The notes: generated by a model from the letters alone, not told the origin. 64,000 nt of DNA from Haemaphysalis longicornis (GCA_013339765.2 CM023449.1:22050888-22114887), one strand, 5' to 3'; shown: positions 1-11,697, counted from the first letter of the stretch. A program made the numbers and translations.

Positions 1-198
1 GGCCATATGGAGGTAGTGGAAAGTACGAACAAATCGAAAGCACCGTAAATGTTAAGTGGGCGAGTATAGCTATGCTGAGCGGGTGGCCAGTGCCGATCCA
101 AAACCACGAAAAAGAAATCAGGCGTAGAACTGCTATGCCCTGAAGCGCATTTAGCAAGCACTCTGAAGGATAAAGAGTAGGCTACCTCTGTCCCTAGT
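1..198. other. No recognisable feature
   Basis: Nothing that I recognise. No sustained open frame or repeat border is visible before the inverted-repeat element that begins near 199. Confidence 0.4.
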
Positions 199-568
199 AA
201 AGAAGCCACGAAGACAAAACACAAGTTGGGTTCATTCGAAAGATTGCCTCGTTAGAATAGCATTGACACTACTTTTACGCAAACTTCCTTAAATAAGCTA
301 CATAATTAGGAAAAAATGCAATGGCCATGCGACCCACCAGCTCCTTTCCCGCAACAGGACCTACGATGTCATATGTGCCCACCTGTGAGATTGGCTGAGG
401 TTGGCAAAAGCAAGCGCAAATTAGGCAGGGTTTATAAGCTTGCCGAACTAGCTATTTGCACTTAAATTAATGCATATTCATTTTTTAGCAGTAAGGATGG
501 TGGGGTAAACAATGAAAGTTACGAATGTACACGTAAACATAGAGGCACCAGTTCGTACTGCAAACACT
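199..568 (+). mobile_element. TTAA-type inverted-repeat element, copy a, left part
   Basis: This stretch aligns base by base with 30290-30655: both contain the landmarks CGAAAGATTGCCTCGTTAGA, GCTACATAATTAGG, GATTGGCTGAGG and AGAGGCACCA. Complete copies of this family (30282-31135 and, inverted, 34172-35027) start TTAAAGGGGTCACGAAGACA and end with the approximate reverse complement of that. That makes it a non-autonomous DNA transposon. No transposase is encoded. This copy is interrupted near 568 and resumes near 2111. The TTAA border with AGGG ends resembles Kolobok/T2-type MITEs, which is an inference. Confidence 0.7.
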
Positions 569-2110
569 GCAGGTTATCCGCTCTTTCCAGCCCCTACAGG
601 TGGTGCTGCGGAGAACGGCAATGGCGGACGAGATGGTGATAGGGCCCCCGTAGCAACATACGTGCCAGCATAAGTAGCGGCCTAAAAGGCCATAGTTCCG
701 CTTGAAACAACTACTTTCTTTAAAAAATGAACACAGGTATACGTTGCCGATTACGAGACAGCATTCGATTCGTTTCAGGGTGTGTCTGCTGCAGTGTAAA
801 AAGTGCTGCGTGCGAGGCAATCCGCTGTGCACGGCTCAGGCCGCACGGAATTGGTTTGAGAACAATCCCGCCTAACTGGGCAAACAACCTGCTGCAGAAT
901 GTGCAACGCTAAGTTTTAGGACATTATTGCAGTGTACGTCATCGCAGTGTACGTTTTACTTTAGGCGTGTTCATTTTTTCACTGTGTGCACACTAAGCAG
1001 AAGCCCATGCACCCCGCGTGGGCGATAAGTGCACATTGCGATGTTTTGCTTGGGTGCAGTAAAACGTATCTATGACTTTGGGCTATAGAACCGCGAAGAC
1101 AAAGTTCCCATTACGTCGTATCAAGTAGTATGCAAGCGAACGTGTTAACATTTCATGAAAAAAAAATATAAGCCTACGTATTTACTCGTGCATGTGGCAT
1201 ACACTACTGGCGTGTGATATGGAAGCGTACATGAAAATACAGGCAGTAATTTACAGGCGCGCTTTTGGCTTGCGATAATTAAAGAGAAATCTCCTGGCTG
1301 AAAATTCGTTATGTTGATTTGACTGCCGGTAAGATTTTTAAGTGCGTTGATGCTTGTGACCAAAAAAAAAAGGGGGGGGGAGGTCTACCAAATGCTTTCA
1401 AGAGCTCGCGTTTAACTAGCAGACCCAAAGTTATAATACTGGCATTACTAAAACATCTTGCTTCAACATAATTATTTATATATTCAGTCATAATCAATAA
1501 ACGCATCCCCACATTTGCTTTTCGCCTTCGCGAGCAAAGGTTAGCATTTGTTCCTTCATTGAAAAAAAAAAGCAAGTGGAATTGGACACCTTCTGCTGCA
1601 TATATGTTTGAAAGCAGTAGAATTGAGCCGACAACACCTAAGCCAATAGGTTGACATATTATGCGGTAGTGAATGTAAATAATATCTGAAAAAGACGATC
1701 ACAAGGTTATACAAAAAGCCTACAAACTCGGCGCCCTCACAGCAAGGAACTAGCTATTAAATGATGGAGCCGTAATTCAGCAAAGAATGATTTAAGCACC
1801 ACGTACTCACACGTGGGTCCTAAAGACATGTTTTTCAGACACCGATGAGGCCCAAAACTCTTTCATTTACGCACCGCTTTTATAGCTTCAAGAAAGTTTA
1901 GAGAAAAGGAACGCTCGTTCAGCCTATCTTTTCCGATTATTTATATGGCATTTTTGATTACTATAATAGCGATTACTGTTTTATTTTCGCTTCTGCGAGG
2001 CCGCACGAATGCCGCCGGCCGCCTCCGCCTGGGCGACCGGTCCGCCGATCACCGTCTCCCGGCTTCGGACAAATTCCGCGCGGCGTCACTAGCGTCGCTG
2101 GAAAGAGCGA
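569..2110. other. Unrecognised DNA splitting element copy a
   Basis: About 1.5 kb separates the two halves of the repeat, and the complete copy at 30282-31135 has no counterpart for it. It is therefore an insertion, or the flank of one. It holds a homopolymer run near 1360-1380, AT-rich spacer, and a more GC-rich patch around 2000-2100. No long open frame, recognisable domain, terminal repeat or polyadenylation tail could be identified. Short open frames on both strands have no family resemblance and were not called. Confidence 0.35.
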
Positions 2111-2488
2111 ATAGCTGCACAGCCGTCCGGCGCGTTAAGCTTAAACTGGCCAACTGGCATAAGCGACATTGTCTTCCATGACTCTACCTGATGTTGCACG
2201 AAACGGTTACTATCAACCGCAACGAAAATTAGCCAGGTACAAATCCGATCAAAAACATAGCGAGTGCGGGCAGTAGTCCTGAGCAGTATTGTGGCGCCAT
2301 CTGGAGGACGAATGGTAAACAAGACAACAAAATACGTTTGGCAGTTCGCTGCAGCCTTAGTTACAGTACTAACAAACGTTTCAAATACCTGTCCTGGATA
2401 CCTCATCGCTGGCGTCCCGAAACACACGATTTAGCGGAAGGTTGAAATTTTGGCTCGATCGGTTTACTTTCTCAGGGAATAAAGCATC
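2111..2488 (+). mobile_element. TTAA-type inverted-repeat element, copy a, right part
   Basis: Aligns with 30670-31060 of the complete copy. Shared landmarks include ACTGGCCAACTGGCA, AAGCGACATT, TACCTCATCG and GAATAAAGCATC. It stops at about 2488, where LINE coding sequence begins without the element's terminal repeat, so the right end was removed or displaced by the LINE. Confidence 0.65.
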
Positions 2489-3262
2489 CTACTCTGCTCA
2501 GTTCCAGCATTTGACGGCAGCGCAGTGGGATCGACTGGAAGCAATTAACAGAGACGCTGTGAGAGCAATTACTGCGCTCCCACGCATCACCCCTATAGTT
2601 GCTCTCCATGAACATGCCCAATTGAACACGTTGGATGAACTTGTTCATCAACGTCGCAAAGCTCGAGAACTGAAGGCTTCATTGTGGGCGAGCATTAATA
2701 GCTTACGCAGTCTCGCATACGCTGCCAGCCTTACCACATCGAGTGCTTCCCAACTGACCTTCATCGCCCACAGTCGAACAATTCGGCGACTGCCCTTCAA
2801 GAACGTATCACCGACATGGATAACCCCCTTCCACTCGGCTCCACCATATTATATACAGATGCCAGTATTGAAGACACTGTGATTGCCACTGAAATTCATT
2901 GCACTAGCCACCCAGCTCTCAGTGCGACATCCAGATTTAAGATCCCGGAACCTCCAGCATCGTTCTGTGCGTAACTTGTAGCCATTTGAGAGGCTCTCCT
3001 GGCTGTAACCGGACTCACTTTGCGGCCCGGGGCTTGCATCGTAATACGCACCGATGCCCTTCAAGCAGTCCGCTTACTACGGTTAGTGAGTTGTAGCCCT
3101 GTGCTGGCCCAGAGTATTCACCACCTTGCGGCACGAATTCCTCACAAGATACTGATTGAATGGGTTCCGCGTGACCTACTGACGGCCCACAGTGCAAGGC
3201 AGACGTAGCAGCCCAGCTAGCAGTCTCCATTCCATCTCCGACTTTCCCGTTACAGGTCATCA
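2489..3262 (+). pseudogene. LINE retrotransposon remnant: RT C-terminus and RNase H
   Basis: The translation from about 2489 resembles the segment between reverse transcriptase and RNase H of I/Jockey-type LINEs: INRDAVRAITALPRIT and LHEHAQLNTLDELVHQR are typical of the post-RT thumb region. It runs into an RNase H-like stretch with LYTDAS (first Asp) near 2850, RTDALQAVRLL (second Asp) near 3050 and IEWVP near 3160, where the usual PGH has become PRD. Stop codons and frame changes break it, so it encodes nothing functional. The 5' half of the element is missing and the start abuts the TTAA element directly. The first residues of the open frame at 2442 belong to that element, not to the LINE. 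The exact clade is uncertain. Confidence 0.75.
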
Positions 3263-3500
3263 ATAGAAATAAGCGAAGTTGAGCTGGACACGTAATGAGT
3301 AAAGGTGACAACCTGTGGACCACCAGGAGTGGCTACCGAGTGACGGTACTAGATGTATGGGGAAGACAGACAACTTGGTGGAAGGATGAGATGCAGCAAT
3401 TTTGTGGCAAAGAATGCATTCGTGCAGCGCACGATAGGAGCAGTTAGAATCCTAGGGATTGGGGAAGGCATATTACGGACTTTTGCGAAATACAGTGTGA
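3263..3500 (+). pseudogene. RTE-type LINE C-terminal remnant
   Basis: One frame reads AGHVMSKGDNLWTTR, then VWGRQTTWWKDEM, then CIRAAHDRSS, DWGRHITDF. This is the pattern of the C-terminal tail of RTE/craft-type LINE ORF2 proteins (RWAGHVAR..D.RWT, GRP..RW.DE, W..A.DR..W). Two in-frame stops are present. It follows the RNase H remnant in the same orientation but belongs to a different LINE type, so it is a separate nested or juxtaposed insertion. Confidence 0.65.
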
Positions 3501-3663
3501 AGAAACCGCTACAGCAGCATTTTTAATTAACGTCAACATCTCCAGTATACGTCAGCGCAGCATCTCACGATAAAAAACATTGTCGAACAACTGTCATTTG
3601 AATCTTGCAGACCTCCACTTGAAGGCAGTATCGTCATCAGGCAAGCTCATCAACTCGTCGACC
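3501..3663. other. Short spacer, nothing recognised
   Basis: Spacer between the RTE remnant and the foldback element. No feature seen. Confidence 0.4.
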
Positions 3664-4397
3664 TTAAAGGGGTCCTGAAATGCCTTCCGCCGATGCATGG
3701 ATGTACATGTAACCAAATAAAGCAATGTATTAGCAATCTCCTCCTGCAAGAATTTTGTTAAAGCGATGAGTATTAGCTGAGAAATCGTAAATCAAAAACC
3801 GCGATTTATCGTCGCGCCGTATTTCCTCCTCCTTTCAACTGTCTTTCTTCGCTGTTGGCCTCCCTCCCATGATGCTCCGCTCCTCAGCGGTGACGTACTT
3901 CCGCTATTGCGCTCCCACAGACTGCCGTCTGCTACGGGCCAGCTCTTTCGGCTTTTTCATCTCTGTGACACCATGGAGACAGGCTGGAAAAGCGAACGAA
4001 TGACCTGGCCGCATGTGTGCGGCCTGGCCTTGCCCTTTCGCGGTGTACGTAGCTGCCAGAGTTACTGGATATCTGCAGGGCTGCAGTTGGTATCGGCGGC
4101 GAACTCGCAGCCGCGTGGGGAGAATCGTGCGCTCGTTCCCTTTGGTGCACCGCGCACTGTTTATCCAAAAAGCGCGGTCTCAGATGTGGCCCCCGCTGGT
4201 GCCGGGCGTTATTTTGCGGTGGTTGTAATTCCTACTACCGGCGGCATGTGAAAAAAGACATTTTCAACCGACACAGAACCCGTGCACAAAACGCGCCGGA
4301 TCGGATCGCTTTATCAGCGGCGATGAACGTGAAGGCGAAGAGCAAACCAACGCTGCACTCGATCAGCGAGAACCCGTGTTCTGACAAGCTGCACCCA

Positions 4398-4505
4398 TGT
4401 GTTGCATTCAACACTGACGGGAAAGCGTTTGTTTGCACTTTTTGGATAGTCGTAAAATGTCCAAACACTCCGGCACTCCGCTAGCAGATCAGCCGGCGAG
4501 ACATT
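4398..4505 (+). repeat. Direct repeat, left copy (partner 5845-5955)
   Basis: TGTTGCATTCAA...AAGCGTTTGTTT...CACTCCGGCACTCCGCT..CAGATCAGCCGGCGAG occurs here and again at about 5845-5955 in the same orientation, with scattered substitutions. The ~1.35 kb between them was inserted or duplicated within the larger element. Confidence 0.7.
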
Positions 4506-4856
4506 TCGGAAAACATTGACAGATGGCGCCGTATGCATTAGTGTGTCGCAACGCAAAACTGATGAGACGCTCTACTAAAACTCCCATCGCGGTGTCACGT
4601 AGCGGGACGCAAAAATTTAGCGTTTAGCGTATGCAAAGGCCACAAACGCTGTACTAAAACTCTATTAGCAGCAAAATAGCGTGCGTATGTGAAACCGCTG
4701 CGTTTACAAAGCTGCACGCCGAGCGCGTACGTTTCAAACCTAGTGACATCGTTTAAATACACTGGCAAGCACAGTGTAACGTAGTCAGATATCAACCGTA
4801 TGCTCAGGCGACAAGCAAGAGCTTGTTTTATGTGGGGCGGAGATTGCGCATAAAGG

Positions 4857-5009
4857 CCCGTTCGCACTTGCGACGAAGCGAGTGAGAGCGGCAGGAATTC
4901 CGTCGCTTTGTCGCGCGACGATCGTTTTTTGTCGAATGGTCGGGACAAAGTTTGGTTGCGCGACAGAATTCCCGTCGCTTTCGCTCGCTTTCGTCGCAAG
5001 CGGGAATGG
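4857..5009. mobile_element. Nested MITE with ~55-bp inverted arms
   Basis: The left arm starts CCCGTTCGCACTTGCGACGA, and the right arm read on the other strand starts CCATTCCCGCTTGCGACGAA. Both continue through GCGAG, GGAATTC and GTCGCGC. The spacer is about 40 bp. This is the structure of a short non-autonomous DNA transposon nested in the larger foldback. Target duplication is not clear. Confidence 0.6.
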
Positions 5010-5844
5010 AAAGTTCTGCCGCGTGCCGTCTGCTACGCATCTCGGAGGTAACCGCGCGGTCTGCTCGGGCCGGAATAAACGCGCACACTCCCGCACGGCA
5101 GCGCCCCCAAGCGGCAGACGGCCGCGTACATCGCTCCCGGCGCCCGCCTGGAGCCCGCACTCGGCACACTAGCCAGTAAATTTCAGGCACTATAATGGAG
5201 GAAAGATTTTTGCTTCCGATGAACCTAGTTCTTTGCCCCTGTGTTTTTAAATACGTGAAGTGGTTAGCACGTCGTCCTCACGCAGCTGTGTATCGTCCGT
5301 AGCATCGCTGATTGTCCGAACGAAGCTTGCAGCTAAGCCAATGCAGCGACCGAAGCTGTGTGTGTGTGTGTGCATCGCCTCCTGTGTGTTGTGGACGCGT
5401 TCGTTTCGCGATGAAATGCGACATTGTACTTCTGCGGGTGGATAGTGCTTCCCATGGTCTGGATTATCTTTCTCGAACGACGTACCACTCAACCTCGCAT
5501 GGGGTATGTGTAGTGTGCCTGGCTAAAAGCCTTCTCGCTTGCGCGCCAGAGTTGTGACTTGCTGCTCGTCCCCGCAAACCGGGTGTGAGGTGAGTGCCGT
5601 ATTTACGACGGGCAGGAGGAGGCAACTCATCGTCCGTCAATCGCGGTTCAGACTTGCAACGCATGTTGTGACGTTGCGTTCGTTCGAAACGCATCTCTGG
5701 ATTGTTTTGAAGTTGAATAAAATGTACGCGTCAAACCCGGGCATTAGGCTCAGGGCGTTCTCTGCGATTGCACCAAAGAAGTGCCACTGGACTTTCTTTA
5801 TGGTACGTACTCACGTAAGATAAAATCCACGTCGTGTTATGGCC

Positions 5845-5955
5845 GTGTTGCATTCAATACAAACGGTTAAGCGTTTGTTTACACTTGTTTCGTTTGTCGT
5901 AAAATGTCAAAGCACTCCGGCACTCCGCTGGCAGATCAGCCGGCGAGCCGACGCT
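5845..5955 (+). repeat. Direct repeat, right copy (partner 4398-4505)
   Basis: Second copy of the ~108-bp repeat described at 4398-4505. It ends at the same CAGATCAGCCGGCGAG motif. Confidence 0.7.
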
Positions 5956-6327
5956 GAGCAGACGACTCATCTCATTGCCGGAAGTGCGTGGAAAAGCCGC
6001 CCAATAGCAGGATGTCTAGCTCATGACGAACATCGGGGAATTGATGATGTAGACATGTGAACATGGCGGCGTCCAAAAACACGAAGGAAAGGGTGAGAAA
6101 AAAGCGACAAACTTTGCAACAAAAGTGTGAGCTTTCCGCTGCGCGTAAAAGAGTAATACTTGGCACAGGTGACGTTGGCGACCCAATCTAGCGATTGCGC
6201 TAGTTCCTTTAGTGTGCTCAAAATGCCTTTCAGGGCCCCTTTAATACAAACGCAAAACGACGGTTCTTAGGTTGCTTCCCCGCGCAGACGCCTTCATCAG
6301 AAACAATTCAGCGTTTTTTTTTTCTGT

Positions 6328-6496
6328 CATCCCGGCCGTTTGCTTTTCTGCTGGAGGCGACAAGCGAAAACGCCCTTGTGTACGCGATTTCGGCGCACGT
6401 GAAAGATCCCCTGGCCAGGTTGTAAAAATTAATCCGGAGCCTTCCACTACGGCGCGCCTTATCGCCTGCGTTGCGTCGGTGCGTTAAACCCTACAA
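6328..6496 (+). mobile_element. Ruka-like SINE, head lost
   Basis: The body matches the complete SINE at 6609-6845 from the CCCGGCCG...CTTTTCTG segment onward: GATTTCGGCGCACG, AATCCGGAGCC, TCCACTACGGCGCGCC and GCGTTAAACCCT are shared. The tRNA-like head with A and B boxes is missing, so it is a 5'-truncated or decayed copy. It runs into the CAAT tail at 6497-6590. Confidence 0.75.
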
Positions 6497-6528
6497 TCAA
6501 TCGATCAATCAATCGATCGATAGATCGC

Positions 6529-6582
<54 letters not shown>

Positions 6583-6590
6583 CAATCAAT
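6497..6590. repeat. (CAAT)n tail/microsatellite
   Basis: Near-continuous CAAT units with a few CGAT variants. This is the tail of the preceding SINE, expanded to a microsatellite. Confidence 0.9.
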
Positions 6591-6596
6591 CCTCTG

Positions 6597-6857
6597 AGCC
6601 TCCCGGTGACCCACTGCGGTGGCTCAGTGGCTAAGGCGTTGCGCTGCTGAGCACGAGGTCGCGGGTTCGATTCCCGGCCGCGGCGGCCGCTTTTCTGATG
6701 GAGGCAAAAAGCAAAAACGCCCGTGTGTTCGAGATTTCGGCGCACGATAAAGATCCCCAGGCGGTCAAAATTAATCCGGAGCCCTCCACTACGGCGCGCC
6801 TCATCGCCTGCGTTGCGTCGGCGCGTTAAACCCTGCAATCAATCAAGCCTCCCGATG
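6597..6857 (+). mobile_element. Complete Ruka-like tRNA-derived SINE with target duplication
   Basis: The body 6609-6845 starts with a tRNA-like head: A box GGTGGCTCAGTGGCTAAG and B box GGTTCGATTCCCGG, spaced as in a tRNA promoter. It is followed by a tRNA-unrelated body and a short CAAT tail. The copy is flanked by a 12-bp repeat with one mismatch (AGCCTCCCGGTG at 6597-6608, AGCCTCCCGATG at 6846-6857), direct evidence of retroposition. Ruka is a SINE family described from Rhipicephalus ticks. The match here is by recognition, not by search. It carries no coding capacity and would be mobilised by a LINE reverse transcriptase. Confidence 0.85.
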
Positions 6858-7619
6858 GCCAGAATCGACTGAGCGCCGAAGCCAAACCTACAGGCATCGT
6901 AGTATACGTGCTTCCCGTACTTGCCACGTGTATGCGGCGAAGCCAACTTCAGCAAAAAGGCAAGTACCTTGATGTGCCCGCCGCTTTGCAGCGACGAGCT
7001 GTAATGCGGAGACCACCCGCGGTGAGAAATAATCCGGCTCGAGGAGGACCCACGAGACCGGTATGCCCAACCAGATGCCATGTACCGTTCATATGGGATG
7101 GTAAGGCGATGAGCGCAAGACTCTCAGGGAAAAAAAAAGATACGCTCACCTGATATTGAAATGGGTGGAAACCTCAGCCAACGTCATTGTTGGTTGTTTG
7201 GGTGCGGGGGTCAAAATCGTGGAGGTTGGGGCTGCCGAAGCGCAGCACTGCCCACCGGAGTCCCACCTGCCGAATCGCAGGGACAGGGCGAACCCATCGC
7301 TCCCACTCGGGACACGCAAGATGGATCGCGCTCCCGTACGGCTGCGCAAAGGGCGACTAGCAGTTTGAGACTGGCCTCCAGCAGAGTTCCCAGTGCGCGA
7401 GCAGTACCCGAGTAGCCTGACGCGTCCACTGGGGCGTAGTGTGCAATACGATAACCACCCATCCGTATTGTTCAGGGCCGCGAAACCACTCGCGAACTCT
7501 TGTCATAGTCAGACGAGCAACTGGTTTAGGGTGACATTTCCCCGAACGGAGACCTCCGGCCGATTGCTGACCGGGGTCCTGGATGGGGTAGAGGTCATCC
7601 CTGACACAGTTTGGCATGA
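6858..7619. other. GC-moderate region, possibly LINE 5' UTR
   Basis: Short open frames occur on both strands, none with a recognised domain. It lies directly upstream of the possible LINE ORF1 start at 7843 and could be its 5' untranslated region. No direct support. Confidence 0.25.
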
Positions 7620-8165
7620 GCCGCTAGGTGGGTAGGTCAAGTCCGTGCCACCCCGGCTAGGCTGAAGTGGTTGACAATCCGGGATGTACCCGCACCCGGG
7701 TGTGTGGTGGTTGGACTGAGTTGGCCCGGCGCTCCTGAAACTCTGAAAACCCTTGGTTCCACCACACGGCCGCTTAGGGCAGTTGCCGCGCACCCCTTTA
7801 GCCGTCGGGCTCGTGAGCCGGACTTTGCCCGTGGGCCACCACATGGAGGCGGGTGCGGGCAGGGGAGAGTGCACGCCCACTCCTACTACTCCCCCCGAAG
7901 CAGATGGTATGCTCCTGGTCCCACAACTATGCTCCTGGACAATGGACAGCTATGCTCCTGGACAACTATGCTCCTGGACCAGGACAATGCTCCTGGTCCT
8001 ACAAACACGCACAGTTCGCCTGTCTACAACCAGCATCTTGCCGTTCTCCGTGTACCTGCTAGCGGCATACCTTTAGTATTCAGTGTATATCGTCCTAACT
8101 GGCAGCAGCGTAAGCCTGACATTTACATTAAGGCTCGTCAAAATCTAAAGTTGCTTAGTACGTAA
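7620..8165 (+). pseudogene. Possible LINE ORF1 start (uncertain)
   Basis: An ATG at 7843 in a good context (CACCACATGG) opens a frame beginning MEAGAGRGECTPTPTTPPEA, which runs into a Pro/Gly-rich repeat encoded by the minisatellite at 7907-8003. A second frame contains GIPLVFSVYRPNWQQRKPDI and ends at 8165. Low-complexity Pro/Thr-rich N-termini are common in ORF1 of I-type LINEs, and this genome has many such LINEs, but no RNA-binding or zinc-knuckle motif is visible. The broken frames indicate a decayed copy. It could equally be unrelated. Confidence 0.25.
7907..8003 (+). repeat. Minisatellite built on ATGCTCCTGG
   Basis: The core ATGCTCCTGG occurs five times in under 100 bp with short variable spacers (ACAACT, ACAATGGACAGCT and similar). 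Confidence 0.85.
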
Positions 8166-8341
8166 CTTAAGATAGGTGCGGCTAATTTATGCCTTCAAGT
8201 TTTTTTATTTCCAATTCACCGTTGTTGCAGAATTTTTCGCTGGGGAAACTGTATTAGCAGCTGTTGAAAAGCGCCCCAACGTTAACGAGCACCTGGTAAA
8301 GCGGCCGATTACAGCGTGACGATGCCGGGGCGCATTGCACC

Positions 8342-8779
8342 TTCAAAGGGCCCTGCAACATGTCCGTTGAACGCTTTCACCTGTTCCCTCGCGTCTGGAA
8401 GCATCGTGAAAGCTACAGTTAGCTACACTGCGTCATTTGCTCGTCGTAGCAGATACACCTTCCGTTTCTGATTTACGTTTGTGGCTTTTTTCATTAAGTG
8501 GCTTTCGAGGGTGTTTATTGCTGCAACTGAAGGAAAGCCGGCTAAGAGCCACTACATAATTGTAATGACGTAATTCCAGCGGTCGAATAACACAAAAGGC
8601 CGGGAAAAAGGGACAAATCTTTTGAGCAAGTTTCTAAGGTATCTGATGGGCCTAGAGCAGTGGTTTTTGGCTGAGATACTTTGCAACCCCCTATTCTAAG
8701 TACTGATAGTTTGTTGGCTATGTTCTGAGAGCATTTAATCTTTAAAGAAGAGTTAAAGTGTTGCAGGGCCCCTTTCAAA
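8342..8779. mobile_element. MITE related to the TTAA family
   Basis: The left end TTCAAAGGGCCCTGCAACA is the reverse complement, with one gap, of the right end TGTTGCAGGGCCCCTTTCAA (counted as two halves). The ends are inverted over about 19 bp and the 400-bp interior is non-coding. They resemble those of the 3664-6244 element (AAAGGGGYCCTG), so this is probably the same superfamily with a decayed TTAA target. Confidence 0.65.
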
Positions 8780-11697
8780 CGACCCTATAGCGGTTGCAGA
8801 CACTGCAAATTAAATATAGCGTGCTTCCTGTACGTATTCTAAGGTTGTCTATACTTCACAATAGAATAATTTGAAAGCGTTTAGGTAGCTCGCACCTAAC
8901 CGCAGGTTTAGGTACTTTGTGGGCTTGAATACTTTCTATCCCAGCTTCGGCAAGCCGCTTTCAGTTAGTTCTTCTCTGAAATTATGCCTACCTAATGTAC
9001 CGCTTCTGTTACTAAGCCGAGTAAGTTACACCCACATCCTCAACTTCGCCATAGAGAAATCTTCGCGCCACAATTTTTTTAAAAGCACACTAGTATCATA
9101 GGACACTTTGATGCAACTTAAGAGGGGCGAATGGGGAAACGACCATGGACAAGAGTAAGCGCTAACGCGTACCATTAGCCTTAAAAGTTACAAGAATACT
9201 TAGATACATATTGTTGCGCTGTCTGGGTAGTGAATGCAGGTCATGTGGTAGGGTGAAGCGAGGAACGATTTGAAGTCGAGTTTCCGTTCCCCTGTACAGA
9301 TACAAGCCCGCCACTTCTTGTGCGCACTCCGCGCCATCTACTGGCTCGCTTCGAACACTGCTTCTACTGTTTTCAGCAACTGCCGAAAGAACACCCGCTG
9401 TTCGGTCTGAGACTCTGAGCATAGCCTCCTATATAACCTACTGTGCCTGCTCTATCTCCCCGAAACCCATTGCAGCAGCCCGTTCACTGTGGAGGCGCCA
9501 AGTTCCCAGGTTTTTCGATGGCCATGCCGATGCGAACTGCTGTTTCAGGCGAAGGTGAACTGAAACCAACGTTTTTAGATTAGGTTGACTGAAACTCACA
9601 TCGGCGTCGTCTGCTACACGAAGGCGTCTTCCAGCTAAAAAAGTCCGCAAAACTGCGAGCTTGAACTTCATGAGCCAGTATTAAAGACCGAAGCTTTATG
9701 CGTGGCGTCGCAGAACTACTAAACTGCGTTCAGTGTACTGTTTCCGTCTGCACGCTCGCCCTTTTGGGTTCACTACGGGAGTTTCCCAACAAAATGTGTA
9801 CATGACCTCATGGTTGTCCCTGCGATAAGAGCCAGTTAACTTTTCTCCCGCTGATAAGTGAAAAGTTGATAAGTGAAAAATAATGATTCTTGATCCGGTG
9901 TTTAGTGATAATTGAGTCATGCTAATTAAATTTTGTTTCGAGAAGTCCAAACAGTTGAGCTCCCCTTTTTTACTTACGAGTCCATTCAGTCTTGTTCTGC
10001 GGCTAATATTTTTTACGGTCCCCGAAAGGGTACGCGCCCACCGTCCTCCATCCCTTCCCTATTTTCTCCGTCGCCGCTGCTCCACGAAATTTTGCCATCG
10101 CGCATGTAGTAGATATGTTGACGACGCGGTAATCGGCAATGCCTGGCTGCTGCGCAAAGAATGACGACTTCAAGCTTTAACTCAAGGCGATGCTCAGTAT
10201 TTGAGAGCCCCTATATACGCTTAGGATAAACATTCAGCATGCACTTAGCTTATTTCTCTTCGCAACGCCTCCCCAGTACATTCATTCTTCCCTCACCAAT
10301 CACATACCGAATAACCGATCAATTTCCAGTGGGTTACAAACGCTACTAGTAAGCTCACCCCGTAACATTTCTGGCTGAATCGAAGGAAACGCAGAAAAAA
10401 GTCTTTTGCGTTACATTATTTACGAACGAACAGGGTAGCCGAGAAAGACCATCTCTTTTATAATTACACTGTTAAGTTCTAGCGTCACCCTAGCTAGATG
10501 GTTTTATTTCTGGCCTCGTGAATTTCTATACCTTTTTTTGTTCAAACAGGAGTTGCCCGTCAGTGCTAGAGACCAGAGTCGCCTTTATACAATACGTATT
10601 TTTTGTTTGCACAGGGCCTTGACAACTTTTTTTTAAACCACTCATTGTTGCCAGGTGTGTAGACAAATGGTGACCGAGCCCTCGCAACACAGGATAACCT
10701 GGGATTAGGGTGCCACCAGAGAGAACGGCGGAATTTCTGGCACTGAGCAGGCACAAGGCGTTATAAAGGAGGCTATGCTCTGAGCAGCCTAGAACAACGA
10801 GTTCTTTTGGCGCGAACTGCCTGTGTTCGATCCCAGTTGTGCCGAAATTTTCGCTACACCCGTGATTTCTGTTTTTGCTGTAAAATGTTCTCCCGGCTGC
10901 TCAATTCTACGCATTAGTTTCGCAAATAAGGCGGTTTGCCATCTTTTAGGTCGGTTTACGAGCGGGGCGCGGCATTCCGACACGCTTAATTAAGGTTCTG
11001 TATCGCACCGTAGGGGCAGTGACTTGTACAGTCGAGATCAATTTGAAGGTGACCGCTCGAGTGACAAATAAACAACCAGCATCGTCATATTACGGGTTGT
11101 ATCAGTATTGTATCATGCAAGAGACAACGAAGGGGAAGAAGGCACTGCTGCCTGTATCTCCAAAGTTATGAAAACGGCCGCTGTGTAAGGTTGGAAGGCC
11201 CGCTAATCGATGCTCCCGTGATCACCTTCAAATTGATCCCGACTGTACTACCTATCTCGAAACAGAATATAGCTTATTCGACGAGCTACCTGGATGAAAT
11301 TAAAGAGAATGAGTTTGTTGGTGGACGCAGTCTCCAGTCCTAAGTGACCGCTTATCCGGCTGCAAATAAATCATCGTACCCTGTACGTGGCAATATTTTT
11401 GAGCTACTGGTAGCTTTATATTGAATTTCGATATTTAAATATTTACGCCATAAGCACACATTTATCCGGTCCGTATGCGGCTTTTAACATGTCAGTGTAA
11501 GATGCAGCAAAAAAAAAAAAAACTACATTACACGGACCTTATAACGAGCGCGAAAACTTAGCGGCAGCAAATTTCAACTCCGGAAAATGGTTTCCCTAAA
11601 CTTATGACGGCGAACACCAATAAAAGAAATTAATGAGCCTGGTGCCACTAAAACAGCGTCCCATCGTGTCGATGGCCACCAAAAGAGGCTGTTAGGT
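8780..11697. other. Nearly 3 kb without recognisable features
   Basis: AT-rich with many short open frames on both strands, none longer than about 90 codons and none with family resemblance. A B-box-like TGTTCGATCCC near 10817 is isolated, without a convincing A box. An A-run lies at 11508-11522. Probably decayed repeat DNA or intergenic/intronic sequence. Confidence 0.4.

Larger units (their letters stand above)
3664..6244. mobile_element. Large TTAA-bounded inverted-repeat element
   Basis: The left end reads TTAAAGGGGTCCTGAAATGC and the right end is its near reverse complement (TGCCTTTCAGGGCCCCTTTAA, counted as two pieces). This gives inverted ends of about 20 bp with TTAA at both borders, the pattern of TTAA-target DNA transposons (Kolobok/T2-type or piggyBac-type). 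The interior is about 2.5 kb, lacks a long frame, and carries a nested MITE (4857-5009) and a ~108-bp direct repeat (4398-4505 and 5845-5955). It is non-autonomous, or several nested units share the outer ends. Confidence 0.5.

Noticed and set aside
6609..6690. tRNA gene (also heads at 57460-57535 and 63830-63905)
   Set aside because: A and B boxes belong to SINE heads; followed by SINE body and tail, no acceptor-stem closure.
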